Of a stretch of 64,000 bases of DNA, positions 21,129-33,404 are shown piece by piece. The notes under the pieces are model-generated. The model ran no database searches and was not told where the DNA came from. It saw nothing but the letters and a program-made list of their open reading frames with translations. The stretch is from positions 1,107,275 through 1,171,274 of the forward strand of contig OZ014418.1 in assembly GCA_963965975.1 (NCBI GenBank), in the 5' to 3' direction. How positions within the stretch are numbered: the first letter of the stretch is position 1; each line of letters opens with the position of its first letter. This DNA is from Xestospongia bergquistia. Lineage: Eukaryota; Porifera; Demospongiae; Haplosclerida; Petrosiidae. The position numbers and the translations under genes were made by a program.

Positions 21129-22194
21129 TAAACAGGCTCTTATAATACCCAATAATGATAATTTGTTTAATTTTGTTACATCCAGTATATTTTCCAGTAT
21201 TTGTTATTTAATATTCATTCAACATATTATATAATAAAATGATATTGGGTATATATTCATTGTTTTATTACATAAAGAATTTGTCATGAAAAACTTGACA
21301 GAATTAAACAAAAATTGGACTACACCTCAGCTATACATAATTTAACAAACTGAGATTACACGATATACACATAGTTATGCATGTGGAAAGTTAACAAGGT
21401 TTGTATCATGCACCATGTGCGTGATATAGGATATAATGAGGATATAATATTGTGTTTGTTTCCTACTAATATTACCAGTTTGTTTTCTCACTAACACTTA
21501 TTGTCATTTCCCCATCTCTTCATCTCACACTTTACTTTCATTAAATTACATGATGCTGTTAACTGTACACAAATTTATTTGCACATGCATGTATACATTG
21601 TTTACATGACATTGTATATTATAGTCTATATAATAGATTGTAATATCAGTGAATAATGAATGAATGGGTTATTAGGATCAATCACAATTTGTAATTTGAA
21701 AGATAGTATGTCTTCAATGTTGCTTGCTCATTTAGGCTCTGAAGGTTATTGAATATATTCTCGTCTGTTTGTGTACAAGTATTATTGAGTTAATTGTTGC
21801 CTCTGACTTATGTAAATGCTCTAGTACTAGGACAACTGGAAGTAGCTGCTTATCTTGTACTTAACTCTGGCCTGGCTTCAAATCTGTTTGAAGAAGCAGC
21901 TGTAGATCATTGTCCAAGTTGAATCATCTCCTGCTTTTTTTGAAAAACCTGAATGGATAACTTTTGCTCTCTGTTCTCCTCCTGATATAGGGTCTAGGAC
22001 AGCATTTGCTCAAATTTGGTTGATGCATCCTTGGGGCCAGTACCAGAACCAGTTATTTGAAAACAAATTGAACTTGCCAGAATTAAACAAAAATTGCTAT
22101 CATATTAGTGAGCATAGACTGCACCTCAGCTATATAGTTTAACAACTGAAATTACATGATATAAATAAAGATTTGTATCATGCACCATGTGTGT

Positions 22195-22375
22195 GATATA
22201 AGATATAATGAAGACAGTGTGATACAGGATATAATGAAGATATTGTGTGTGATATAGGATATAATGAAGATATTGTGTGTGATACAGGATATAATGAAGA
22301 TATTGTGTGTGTGTGTGATATAGGACATAATGAAGATATTGTGTGTGATATAGGATATAATGAAGATATAACATT
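22195..22375. repeat. Short tandem repeat array, unit about 30 bp
   Basis: About six copies of a GATATAGGATATAATGAAG-type unit with TATTGTGTGT spacers. Single or partial copies occur at 21418-21450, 25275-25310 and 26105-26145 in the duplicated units, so the array expanded in unit A only. Confidence 0.85.
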
Positions 22376-23407
22376 GTGTTTTGTTTCTACTAACATTATT
22401 ATTTTGTTTCTCTCACTAACACTCATGTCATTTTCCTATCTCTTGATCTTGAACTTTACTTTCATTAAGTCACATGATCATGATTACACATTAATTGCCA
22501 TCAACTGCACTTGCATTTACACATATACATTACTTTGTAATATCAGTGAATAGTGAATGAATTATTTAGATCAATCACAATCTGTAATTTGAAAGGTATT
22601 GGTTACTATATATATATTTGTTAAATTTATGCCCATCATGTAGTCATTTGTGTCTGACATAATGTTAACAACAAGTTCTGTATGTTTCAGATAGTATGTT
22701 AGTTAAATTAATAAAATATTCCTAGTATATATATATATATATTATATATATTACAAGATTTGATGTCAATTTTTATTTTACTTTCATTGTTTAATCTATT
22801 GTTTTATTACATCATAAACTTGTTAAACAAGTGACAAAATTATAGTATATAATATTGATTATAATAAAACAAAAAAGGCCTTAATTGAGTTACATTCTAT
22901 TTATTTGCCAAGTTGGCAAATCCTTTTTATTTTCCCTACACTAACACTTTCGTCAATTACAAGTTTTCATTATTCTCTATATGCTAGACATGATCTATTG
23001 AACTTTAGTTATAAATATGTTCTCCTAGGCTGCTCTCAGCTTTGTGCAGTCACAAGGTTGGAACCTATAGAAAACCAATGAGATATCTGTATGGAGGGCA
23101 AATAGAACAGTGGGTCAATGTAGCCTAAATGTTTAGAGGATTAAGTCAAAGATGTACCAGCTTCAATTACCACAGTGGCTTTTTACTATATTCATCCTCT
23201 CAATCTTTGCAGGTTATAAGACCAGAGGTTTAGTTTTTTTATTGTAGTAGATAATTACAGACAATTATAAAGAGAAATACTATAATCTTATATTTATAAT
23301 AGAGGGACTAATTAACTTATAATTATATCACATATACAATTAATCTACATTATATGTTATATGATCAATATTTTTCTGATTGCACATGCATACCTTCAAT
23401 GACTGGC

Positions 23408-23645
23408 ATATAATAACCAAGTGACACCATACTCACTCACTTACATTCATCAGTCTAATGTCATCAAAATGATACCATACTCACTTACATTCATCAGTCT
23501 AATGTCATCAAAATGACACCATACTCACTCACATTCATCAGTTTAATGTAATTAAAGGTCATCAAAATGACACCATACTCACTTACATTCATCAGTCTAA
23601 TGTAATTAAAGGTCACCAAATGTTACTTACATTCATCAGTGTAAT
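23408..23645. repeat. Minisatellite upstream of ADP-ribosyltransferase-like gene (unit B)
   Basis: Same units as 19450-19790 but fewer copies. Same spacing to the following gene start. Confidence 0.85.
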
Positions 23646-23771
23646 GTAATGAAAGGTGACTTTACTTCCACAACACATTTGAGGTGTCATATAGTTATTA
23701 ATAAGACAGCTAGTGGATATTATATAAACGTAGTCAGTTCATTGACTTTTGCAATATTAGCTGATCACACA

Positions 23772-24983
23772 ATGTGGACAATAGTTGAAATTATCAATAA
23801 TACTTCTCCTCAACAACAGATTCTTATCAGTGGTGGAGGAGATATTGTAGGTGTCCGACGTGGACCAGAGGGATCAAGTTATCGTATCATTGTCTTTAAC
23901 AAAGGGTTCTTGGATCTTGTTGATGTTGGATGGGGCACAAGCAGTTGGGAGATCGATATTAATACAAATCGCTTTAAATATCAAGGAGAAGGCCAAGTGA
24001 CACTTACCTTTAACAATGATGGTACTTTTGCTGCTACTGGACAAGGTAATGACATCACTGGGTACTTGCTTCCTCTGCTACCCATCTCTGAAGTTGACAT
24101 TGCACTCCTTAAAGCAATGATGGAAATAAAGTTAGTGCCATACCAGAATATACCTGATGCTCCAGGAAAAACCGATGAAGAGATAACAGAGGCTGGTAAT
24201 TTATACTTCCCATTTGCAGGCTCCACTGATAGTAGGATTTTATCCTACTGTGTATATGATTGGACTTCTCCAAGTTTTTTCAGAAATGTAATCATTAAAG
24301 TCTTTCGTTACACAGGAGTACAAGGCAAACCACTGGATCAACCAACAATTACTAATGTTATTTGGACCTCTGATTGGCCACCTTTTACACCTCAAAATGA
24401 AGATTTTATGCACTCTCTTTTAATGGTTCCAGCAAACAGTGAGGAAGACGTAGCTGGGCAGCTAGAGCAAAATCATTACGAACTCTATGCTTTTAATGAA
24501 GCTCAAAATAACCTCAACAGCATTGCCTTCTACTCCATGCCACGTACGAGCACTCTGAATATACCACAACTCTTTAGCGGACAGCCTGATATTAGCAACT
24601 TGGGTCTTGATCGTTTTGCTCCAGAATTCTTGGAATTTCCTGGCAATGCTGGTCCAACTACTGACCCTCTTGAGATGCCATTTAATGATGCTTTGAACAC
24701 TGTTTTCCAAGTTGGTAATACCATCACTTCAAAGGGTGTCCTAAGCTTTACCAGCAGTCAAGATACTGCCTTACAATACTCCAATGGTATCTTACTGGTA
24801 GTTAATCCACCTTCAGGAGCAATTTCATGGGCTAATGCATCATACATTACTCCTCTTTCAGATGATCCTGCCAAGGATGAGTATACGTTTGCTCCTGGCA
24901 GTCAGTTCTACATTCAAAATGTTGAGCAACAGACCATTTCTGGTAAAGATGTATGGGTTTTCACCATGCGTAATACAGGCTAA
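23772..24983 (+). CDS. ADP-ribosyltransferase-like protein, copy 3
   Basis: 403 residues, differing from copy 2 at about seven positions by my count, several of them in variable loops (for example STHN/STLN, TPQDED/TPQNED, PLSTDP/PLSDDP). R258, S325 and E370 are unchanged and the frame is intact, so both duplicates appear functional. The start is the ATG matching copies 1 and 2; an in-frame upstream ATG at 23649 exists as in copy 2. The 3' flank is nearly identical to that of copy 2 for over 300 bp. Function is as uncertain as for copy 2. Confidence 0.68.
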   Translation: MWTIVEIINNTSPQQQILISGGGDIVGVRRGPEGSSYRIIVFNKGFLDLVDVGWGTSSWEIDINTNRFKYQGEGQVTLTFNNDGTFAATGQGNDITGYLLPLLPISEVDIALLKAMMEIKLVPYQNIPDAPGKTDEEITEAGNLYFPFAGSTDSRILSYCVYDWTSPSFFRNVIIKVFRYTGVQGKPLDQPTITNVIWTSDWPPFTPQNEDFMHSLLMVPANSEEDVAGQLEQNHYELYAFNEAQNNLNSIAFYSMPRTSTLNIPQLFSGQPDISNLGLDRFAPEFLEFPGNAGPTTDPLEMPFNDALNTVFQVGNTITSKGVLSFTSSQDTALQYSNGILLVVNPPSGAISWANASYITPLSDDPAKDEYTFAPGSQFYIQNVEQQTISGKDVWVFTMRNTG

Positions 24984-25806
24984 TAAACAGGCTCTTATAA
25001 TACCCAATAATGATAATTTGTTTAATTTTGTTACATCCAGTATATTTTCCAGTATTTGTTATTTAATATTCATTCAACATATTATATAATAAAATGATAT
25101 TGGGTATATATTCACTGTTTTGTTACATAAAGAATTTGTCATGAAAAACTTGACAGAATTAAACAAAAATTGGACTACACCTCAGCTATACATAATTTAA
25201 CAAACTGCGATTACATGATATACACATAGTTATGCATGTGGAAAGTTAACAAGGTTTGTATCATGCACCATGTGTGTGATATAGGATATAATGAGGATAT
25301 ATCATTGTGTTTTGTTTCCTATTAACATATCAATTTGTTATCCTCATTAACAGTTATGTCATTTCCCCATCTCTTCATTTCACACTTTACTTTCATTAAA
25401 TCACATGATGCCATTGACTGTAGACAAATTTATTTGCACAACATGTATACATTATTTACATGATATTGTATATTATATATAATACATTGTAATATCAGTG
25501 AATAATGAATGATTGGGTTATTAAGATCAATCACAATTTGTAATTTGAAAGGTAGTATGTTTTCAATGTTGCTTGCTCATTTAGGCACTGAAGGTTATTG
25601 AATATATTCTTGTCTGTTTGTGTACAAGTACTATTGAGTTAATTGTTTCCTCTGACTTATGTAAATGCTTTGGTACTAGGACAATTGGAAGTAGCTGCTT
25701 ATTTTGTACTTAACTCTGGTCTGGTTTCAAATCTGTTTGAAGAAGCAGCTATAGATCTGCCATTGTCTAAGTTCAATCATCTCCTGTTTTTTGGAAAACC
25801 TGAATG

Positions 25807-26018
25807 TGTAGTGTCCTGTAGTATTTACATCCCACGCATTCAGCCACACCTCACTTAACCTCAAGCCCACGTGGAATAGTGACTATGTATAAATGTGGTT
25901 TTTCTGTAATTTTAGTTCAGTTAGTTATTCAGTTGTGTTCGTGTGTTTATCTCTCTTTCTCTCTGGTTTGTGTGTTCTAAATATAGAGTTAGTTAACATT
26001 TATGGTCAATACTCTATA
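25807..26018. mobile_element. 212-bp insertion, possibly a solo LTR
   Basis: Present in unit B only; unit A reads straight through CCTGAATGGATAAC. AATG is duplicated at both ends (25803-25806, 26019-26022). The insert starts with TG, contains a TATAAA-like box (GTATAAATG near 25887) and a pyrimidine-rich stretch, and has no inverted termini, all LTR-like. It ends in TA rather than CA, so the assignment is tentative. Confidence 0.5.
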
Positions 26019-26551
26019 AATGGATAACTTTTGCTCTCTGTTCTCCTCCTGATAAAGAGTGTAGAACAGCCTCTGCTCAAATTTGGTTGATGCATCCTTA
26101 GGGCCAGTATTGTGTGTGATATAGGATATAATGAAGATATAACATTGTGTTGTGTTTCTACTAACATTACTATTTTGTTTCTCTCACTAACACTCATGTC
26201 ATTTCCCTATCTCTTCATCTCACACTTTACTTTCATTAAGTCACATGATCATAATTACACATTAATTGCCATCGACTGCAGATAAATTAATTGCATATAC
26301 ATTGCATACATTACTTTGTAATATCAGCTAATAATGAATGAGTTATTTAGATCAATCACAATTTCTCAATTGAAAGGAATAGGTTACTATATATGTATTA
26401 AATTTATCTCCATCATGTAGCCATTTGTGTCTGACATAATGTTAACAACATGTTCTACATGTTTCAGATAGTATGTTAGTTAAATTAATAAAACATTCCT
26501 AGTATATATATATATATATATTATATATATTACAAGATTTGATGTCAATTA

Positions 26552-27732
26552 AGCTAAGATTAATTAATTAATGAGAGGTATTTCAATTATAACTTTATAT
26601 AGCTACGCAACAGTCTTTGGATATATCAGAATACCTTTGAGATTACATGATATACACACACACATGAGGAAAGATAATAAGGTTACTGATTAGTATTGTG
26701 TCATCATGTGTGTGATATAGAATAAAACATTGTGTTTTGTTTCATACTAACATTATCAGTTTTGTTATCCTCATTAACACTTTATGTCATTTCTCTATTT
26801 TTTCCTTTAAGATACTTTAATTCACCTGATTGTACATCAGTTGTGTGTCGTGTATTTATCAAAACTTTTACTCATATCCCAACCACACACGCCAAGGTGT
26901 CTAGTCATTTAATGATCAAGTCTATCATGCAATGTTGACTAATACCATTGTACAGGTTATATAACACACAATTTATAAGTGAGCATTAATGTCACATTTA
27001 TACTAACAATAACTTAATATATGCATCAACTCACATTAGATCATCCATTATGATATGTACATACCATGATCTGATTGATTGACTCACATTATATCATCCA
27101 TTATGATATATATGTACTATGATCTGATTGATTGACTCACATTATATCATCCATTATGATATATATGTACTATGATCTGATTGATTGACTCACATTATAT
27201 CATCCATTATGATATATATGTACTATGATCTGATTAATTGACTCACATTATATCATCCATTATGATATATATGTACTGTGATGTGATTAATTGACTCACA
27301 TTATATCATCTATATATATCCTTATTAGTCACATGAACATTGTTTTAATGTAAAGTATTAGGTTGTTAACAAAGCATGCTTGATGACATAACCATTTAAT
27401 TTAATATTACAAATAATCATGTGACAGTTAGCCTTAATTAATATGTACATCCAGGAGTATACAGAGTTTTTAGGTAACTATGATGTTCAGTAGAACATAA
27501 AATTAAGTATTAATTAAATACACACACACACACACACAGAGAGACATACATATATACATACAGGTAGAATAATCAGCACTGTTTGTAGGACAAGTTGCCA
27601 GTTAGATAAGGGAACAATTTAATTAATGAATTCTCTCAAACAATTACATAAATAAAACATTTGATAAAAATGGATCCTCTCATTAATGTAACTTCAGTAA
27701 ATTCTATAGACATTATTACAACACACACAACA
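26552..27732. other. Intergenic between duplicated region and BIRC6 3' end
   Basis: No gene seen. It contains the 53-bp array (below), a (CA)n run near 27520-27538 and AT-rich sequence that should include the BIRC6 3' UTR close to 27732. Confidence 0.5.
27030..27312. repeat. 53-bp tandem repeat, about five copies
   Basis: GACTCACATTATATCATCC recurs at an exact 53-bp spacing (27081, 27134, 27187, 27240, 27293). Each unit contains the near-palindrome around CCATTATGATATATATG. Confidence 0.9.
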
Positions 27733-28445
27733 TTAACTGACTGGATCATCAAAATCAGACTGCTTGATTTTGTTTAGTTCAATACGTAATACCTCAATTT
27801 GTTTGATAAGGTTTTTCAACTGTTCTCGAAGTACTTGAGTATTGTTACCCATTGAATAAAGTTTTTGAATACCTCCAGCTAGATCTCTTTTCCATTTTTC
27901 ACAGTGATTGAGTATCTCCTTCTGACGTAAGTAAAAATGTTTGAGAATAACCTAATTGAAAAAAATATTATGAAAAATATTTCTATTCAACATAAAACAA
28001 TAGTGTATATGAATTACTGTTACATAAATGCTAAAAAATATTTTAAATTATTACTTATACCATTTTAAAACACGGAGAAGGGTTCTTGATCATATCAATC
28101 ATTGCCCATTGGATAGTTGCCACACAAATATTAGCATTGTAAGATAATGATTTTAAGTCACCATAAGGTGTACCACGCTGCTGTTCATAGCCAGGTTCGT
28201 TAAAATAAGGTTCAGGAACAAGAATTAATGATTGGATAGAAACTAGAACCTATAGAATAATGGATTTATTAAAAACTATAACAATTTTTAAAAAATCAAT
28301 GCATGAACATGTCAGGTGTAAAATTGTGTAAGTTTTGATTGACATACTTGTAAGAAACTAGAAGTCTGAGGATTCCATTTCTCTTCAGGTCTTCCATGCC
28401 ATGTATTTAATACACTAAGACACACCTATATGTGTGTGTGTGGGA

Positions 28446-28492
<47 letters not shown>

Positions 28493-31400
28493 TTTCTATA
28501 TCAAGTCATTCTATCATTCAATACAAACATAAGTAATAAATACTATTTGTTGTAACATAAGAATATTTAGAAAAATATCACAAAATATCATCCTAACATC
28601 ATACTACCTTTCCATCATTATAAAGGTTAGGATTAAATCGAACACTGCCATGACCTGTTGTACAAAGATTAACAGACATAGGAGAACCAGGATACCCAGG
28701 AGGAAAGAATACATCAAACAAAAAACAGCCATTTGCATAGGGAGTCTCCGAAGGGCCAGTAATAAGAACCTATAATATAGTAAAAAACATTGTGATATAA
28801 TTGAATTTAATCCTGTCTCTATCATTAAACATGGAACAATGTACATGTGCAGAGAGAGTATACCTTCATAACATCTAGTCTTTCTTCATCACATCGGACA
28901 AATACTGAGGATGATGATGACAGAGGTAGAGACGTGGAGAGAGAGGATACTTCTTGAGCAAGACGTCTTGCTCTAATGGGATTGTGAGTACCAGTAGCAG
29001 ATGTCTCTACTTGATGAGAATATTTGAAAGGGATTTTAAAGACTGCCTTTCCTTCTTCATCTAGTTCTTCTTCTGTCATTGCATATGTACCTGTAATGGA
29101 TGAAAGATACAATGTGGAATGATTAATAGACATTGTGGAGGGAGGAAGGGATTAATGAAAGATATGGACATTACTAACCAAACTGTAAAGATTTCATAGC
29201 TTCTATGTAGTTCTGTGCTTCTCCATTTACTGATAAAAGATGGCTACCACTATGTTTAGTTTCCTCTGAGCCTTTATCTGAACTCAATTGTCTCACTATC
29301 ATTGCCACTTTCTCTCCGGAACTGAGAATGAGTTCAATTACCTCAGTGAGTTCAACTGATTCACTTTCTCGACAATCTCTAATGGGACGAGGGGGGAGAG
29401 GTGGGGGAAGATCTGGTTGAGGAGGAGGAGGAAATGACAGGGGTGCAGGAGGAAGAGGAGATGACGGAGGTACAGCAGGAGGAGGAGGAGTAGATGACTG
29501 GGGTATGGGAGGTGGAAGACGATGTTGAGCTACAGGAATCAAATAAGTTTGGTGTAATATTTAGTCAAAAAATTACATTTCTGTTTTTCTAGAGATTGAG
29601 CTGTGGTAGAAGATGATGTACTGGATGGCGGTTCTACATTTCCTGTACCAGCTGGTGTTTTAGTACTCTTGTCTGCCTTTTGGCCCCTGAGATTAACATT
29701 TTTAACAAGAGTTGATTAGATCACAAACTTACCCGACAGTTTTAGTATATATCCGAGCAACTTCAGAAAGTTTCTTTATCAAAGTACTTAGTGTCATGTG
29801 CTGCTCATTATCTAACTGTACTGTTTTGTCACCATTTTCATAAATGTGTAGTTGAAGGAGAGGGTGTGTCAACGGATTACTAGCTATTGCTAACACTTGC
29901 AACAGAACAGATTTGTAGAGTTGAGTATGTTTGGATATATCCAATACTAATAGGATAGATAAGTATTAATAATAAATCCAATACTAATAGGATAGATAAG
30001 TATTAATAATAAATAGATAGATGGATAGGTGTCTTACTTGAATCATTAGTAAGATAAGAGGCTAGAGCTGGCAATAGACAAGATTCTTGTAATGTATTAA
30101 ACACATCAGGAGGATAAACCAAACTATCTGTATCAAATAACGAAACACTACTGGTCTCAGCTACTTGCTCAAAATTATTATGATTCTCTACTCTTTGAAT
30201 CTCCTCCTCTTTGGATACAGCCTGTAATTCATCACTATCATCAACTTCAGCTTTCTCCTCTAAATCGTCTCTCTTTACATTAGTAGGAACATGAAGCCAC
30301 TCCGCTAATATACCCAGACACATTGATACCAACAACTCATCAGATTTATGTTCACTTATTGTAGCAGCAATGTCCCAAGCAGAGGAGGTGGAGCCTGTTC
30401 CGAAACCAGTTCCTTTAGCCCAGTATTGTTTCTCATGAGGGACACCACCAACAGTAAATTGTTTCTTTGATCTACCAGTAAATATTTAACAACAGGACAG
30501 GTTAAGGTAAGTAGTATATCATTGACCTCATAGTCAATAGACTAAAGCAATACTATTTATATAAGTCTTATGATAAGGAAGTGATGTGAAATGACTTCCC
30601 AACTTATTTCAGTACTTATAGCATTGTCATTCCTACAACATTTTATTACTTGTGTAGTAAAATATAATTAATGTTATGTACACATACCAATACATACCAA
30701 TACATACCAATATATGGACATGATATTGTACAAATCAATTGAGGCATTGGATAACAAAGCAGGTATATTTACTAACCTTATGGGTTGGTTTCCAACAGGT
30801 GGAGCCGGCTCTACAGCTGCTGCTTCTTTAATTTGTCTTGGTGGGTGATGGCTGGCCAAAGATAGACATTTTAGTAAGTGGTGGATAATACCAACAGAAT
30901 AGATATTGTGCCTTAGTTGTCTTCCTTTTTCGTGAGTAGATGGAGCTTCTCTGATCATTTGGAAAAGGTAGAGAAAAGGAAGAAAGGAGAAAAGCTCACT
31001 CAGAGAAGATGATATTTGCTTTTCAACTGGAAAGAGAGAGAGAGAGAGAGTCAAGACAGTTACATCCATTAAAGATTTACCTTCTTCAGTAGCTCCTAAT
31101 GCTCCTCTCAAAATATACCAAGAGTTATTTCGAATACCACTTTCTCCAAGAATCACTCCATACTCTTTTAGTCTCAGACCCAGACCAAACAAAACATAGG
31201 AATGTGGTGGAAGGAAAAAAGCAGGTGCATAAGGAGGAAGCAAAGAGCAATCAACATCTTTAGCCAATGAGGTGCTGACATATGCAGAATCTTGTGGCCA
31301 TAGGCCCGCATGAACATAAGGGAACAAATCAGCCAATAGCTCAAGACCCTTCATTTTAATAAAAACTTCAAGTAGAGAAACTGAACTGGCCGGCTGCACT

Positions 31401-32967
31401 TCTGATTCAGACATATTGGTCCCTGTAGCTTTACAAACTCTAAGAGCTCTAGTATGAGCACACCCATACAATTTTGATGGTATAACTTCTCTTATCTTTG
31501 TAGTCAGAGAAAGAACAACATCCCTGTTTTCCATACACTGGAAAGCTACCCAACTAGAAGCTTGTCCAGGTCTCTCTGAGTAATTCACCATTCTAATGTC
31601 GAAATTAAAAATATTTATTTCTGGGCCTTTCCTAGTAGGTTCTGGTACAGGCTTACTTCCTGCACTGTCTTGAGGTTTTCTCAATCTGGACTGGTTGTGA
31701 GGCTTAGCATCTCTGGTTTTCTGTGGTTCATCTAACAGCAACATTAAAATACGTGTTAAAGTGTACTCAGACGAGAGTTTGAGGTAATAACAGCTGCCAT
31801 TTACTGGATAAGAGGGATGATAATGAGGGGACTCGTATGTGGGTGTGATTGAATCAATTCGTAGTTTCCCCTTGGCTGTCTCTAAGAAGGTGTGGTCTAT
31901 TTCTAAGACAACGTGTACGGCTTCAGGCCCCAGTAAGTGATCTATTATAAGGGTTCTGAGAAAAGGGGTCAGTTTTAAGCTGAAGGGTCTGTCATCTATT
32001 GGAATAGCTTCTAAGGAATACTCCTCCCGAAGGGCATTGAGGAGAGCTGTTACAAAAAGTTCCTTCCCTGGAATACTAAATTTAATACAGACGGCAAAGA
32101 ATTGTTGAATAGTGTGCTGACAAAATGCCAACTCATTTTCTACAAAATTTGAAGGGGGCTCACTAAAAATTTGTAGCAATAATGGCCAAAATTTCGCATG
32201 CTCCTTCAAAATTAACCACTGTTGTGCTACTTTATGACCAAATGCTATATCAGTAAGGAAGGCTAGATTGGAACAAACTGAGAGAAGATGATCTGTAGGA
32301 GTGTCAGCAGAGCTTGCCAAAGTAGTCAATGATTTATTGAGATCATCAATGACATGACAAATGAAAGGTGATTCTAATAGGAGAGTTATGCACTCATTAG
32401 ATAAAGAACATTGCGCTAGTGAATGTAATACACGACCTCTTTCCTCTGATGATAGTTCTTGAATAAGTTGGTTTGCAACTTCTATAGCATCGTGAAACCA
32501 TGGTGGGTGGAGTCGGCAGAGAGAGGTGAGGAGTGCATTTAAAGCAGATTTAAGTGGTGCCCCAACCTCTTTAGAGATGGCAAAATTTAATAGAGATCTG
32601 GAGGGAGAGAGAGAGAGAGAGAGAGAGAGAATCACAATCCATAATCCTTTCTTCTTTGTTCCTCACTTGAACAAATCCTTAGTTATTTCCAAATGTCTTT
32701 CATCTTGATCATTAGTACTGCCTTCACTATCATCTCCACTAACATCTAATTCAGGAACACTTTTCCATATAATATTAGATATAGTACATAACATTGCAGG
32801 TAGAGGTGAGTTCTTTGTGTTTGAGAGATGTTTCTCTGGTATTGAAGGTAAGGTGGATATTTCAGAGATAAGCTTCAGAACAGATAGTAACCTAAAGACA
32901 CACACACACACATATATATATATATGAGATGACATCATGACTAGAGACAGGCTGTATTATAATGTAT

Positions 32968-33011
<44 letters not shown>

Positions 33012-33334
33012 AATGGCATTGCTTAACAGAACATCTTATTTAAACACACTTAACAAATTATTCTTTTACCTTTTTCGACCAGCTGTAGTATCAGAAGTGC
33101 AAAGAGAGAGCAATAAATTAATGCCACACTCACTGGTAATAATAGTTGCATCATTAGGTGTAGTTGAATGAACATAGCCTTCAACTATTTCACTGAACTG
33201 GGCTTTAAATAGAAGAAGTACAACGTTGTCTCCAATTTCAGGATGATGAGAAGATAGTGTTAGAAGAAAAGATTGCAGCTGCTTGAGAGCTAATGGACTG
33301 CAAATAGAAAATCAATAAGATAATACAAATAGAA

Positions 33335-33404
<70 letters not shown>

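Larger units (their letters stand above)
18163..22768. repeat. Tandem segmental duplication, unit A
   Basis: Aligns with 22911-26551. Both begin at AGTTGGCAAATCC and end at a shared (AT)n block followed by ACAAGATTTGATGTCAATT. Unit A holds the MULE relic, a minisatellite, an ADP-ribosyltransferase-like gene and a 30-bp repeat array. The spacer between units is only about 140 bp. Confidence 0.88.
22911..26551. repeat. Tandem segmental duplication, unit B
   Basis: Partner of 18163-22768. It lacks the MULE relic, carries a shorter minisatellite and a 212-bp LTR-like insertion, and has a deletion relative to unit A between about 26108 and 26120 that removes most of the 30-bp repeat array. Confidence 0.88.

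Noticed and set aside
22126-22426. Open frames on the minus strand through the 30-bp repeat (repeating LHYILYHTQ)
   Set aside because: Low-complexity translation of a tandem repeat with no family resemblance.
25643-25858. 71-codon frame in unit B with ankyrin-like look (LGQLEVAAYFVLNSG), also broken in unit A near 21793-21935
   Set aside because: Too short, disrupted in the other copy, partly created by the LTR-like insertion, and no flanking exons.
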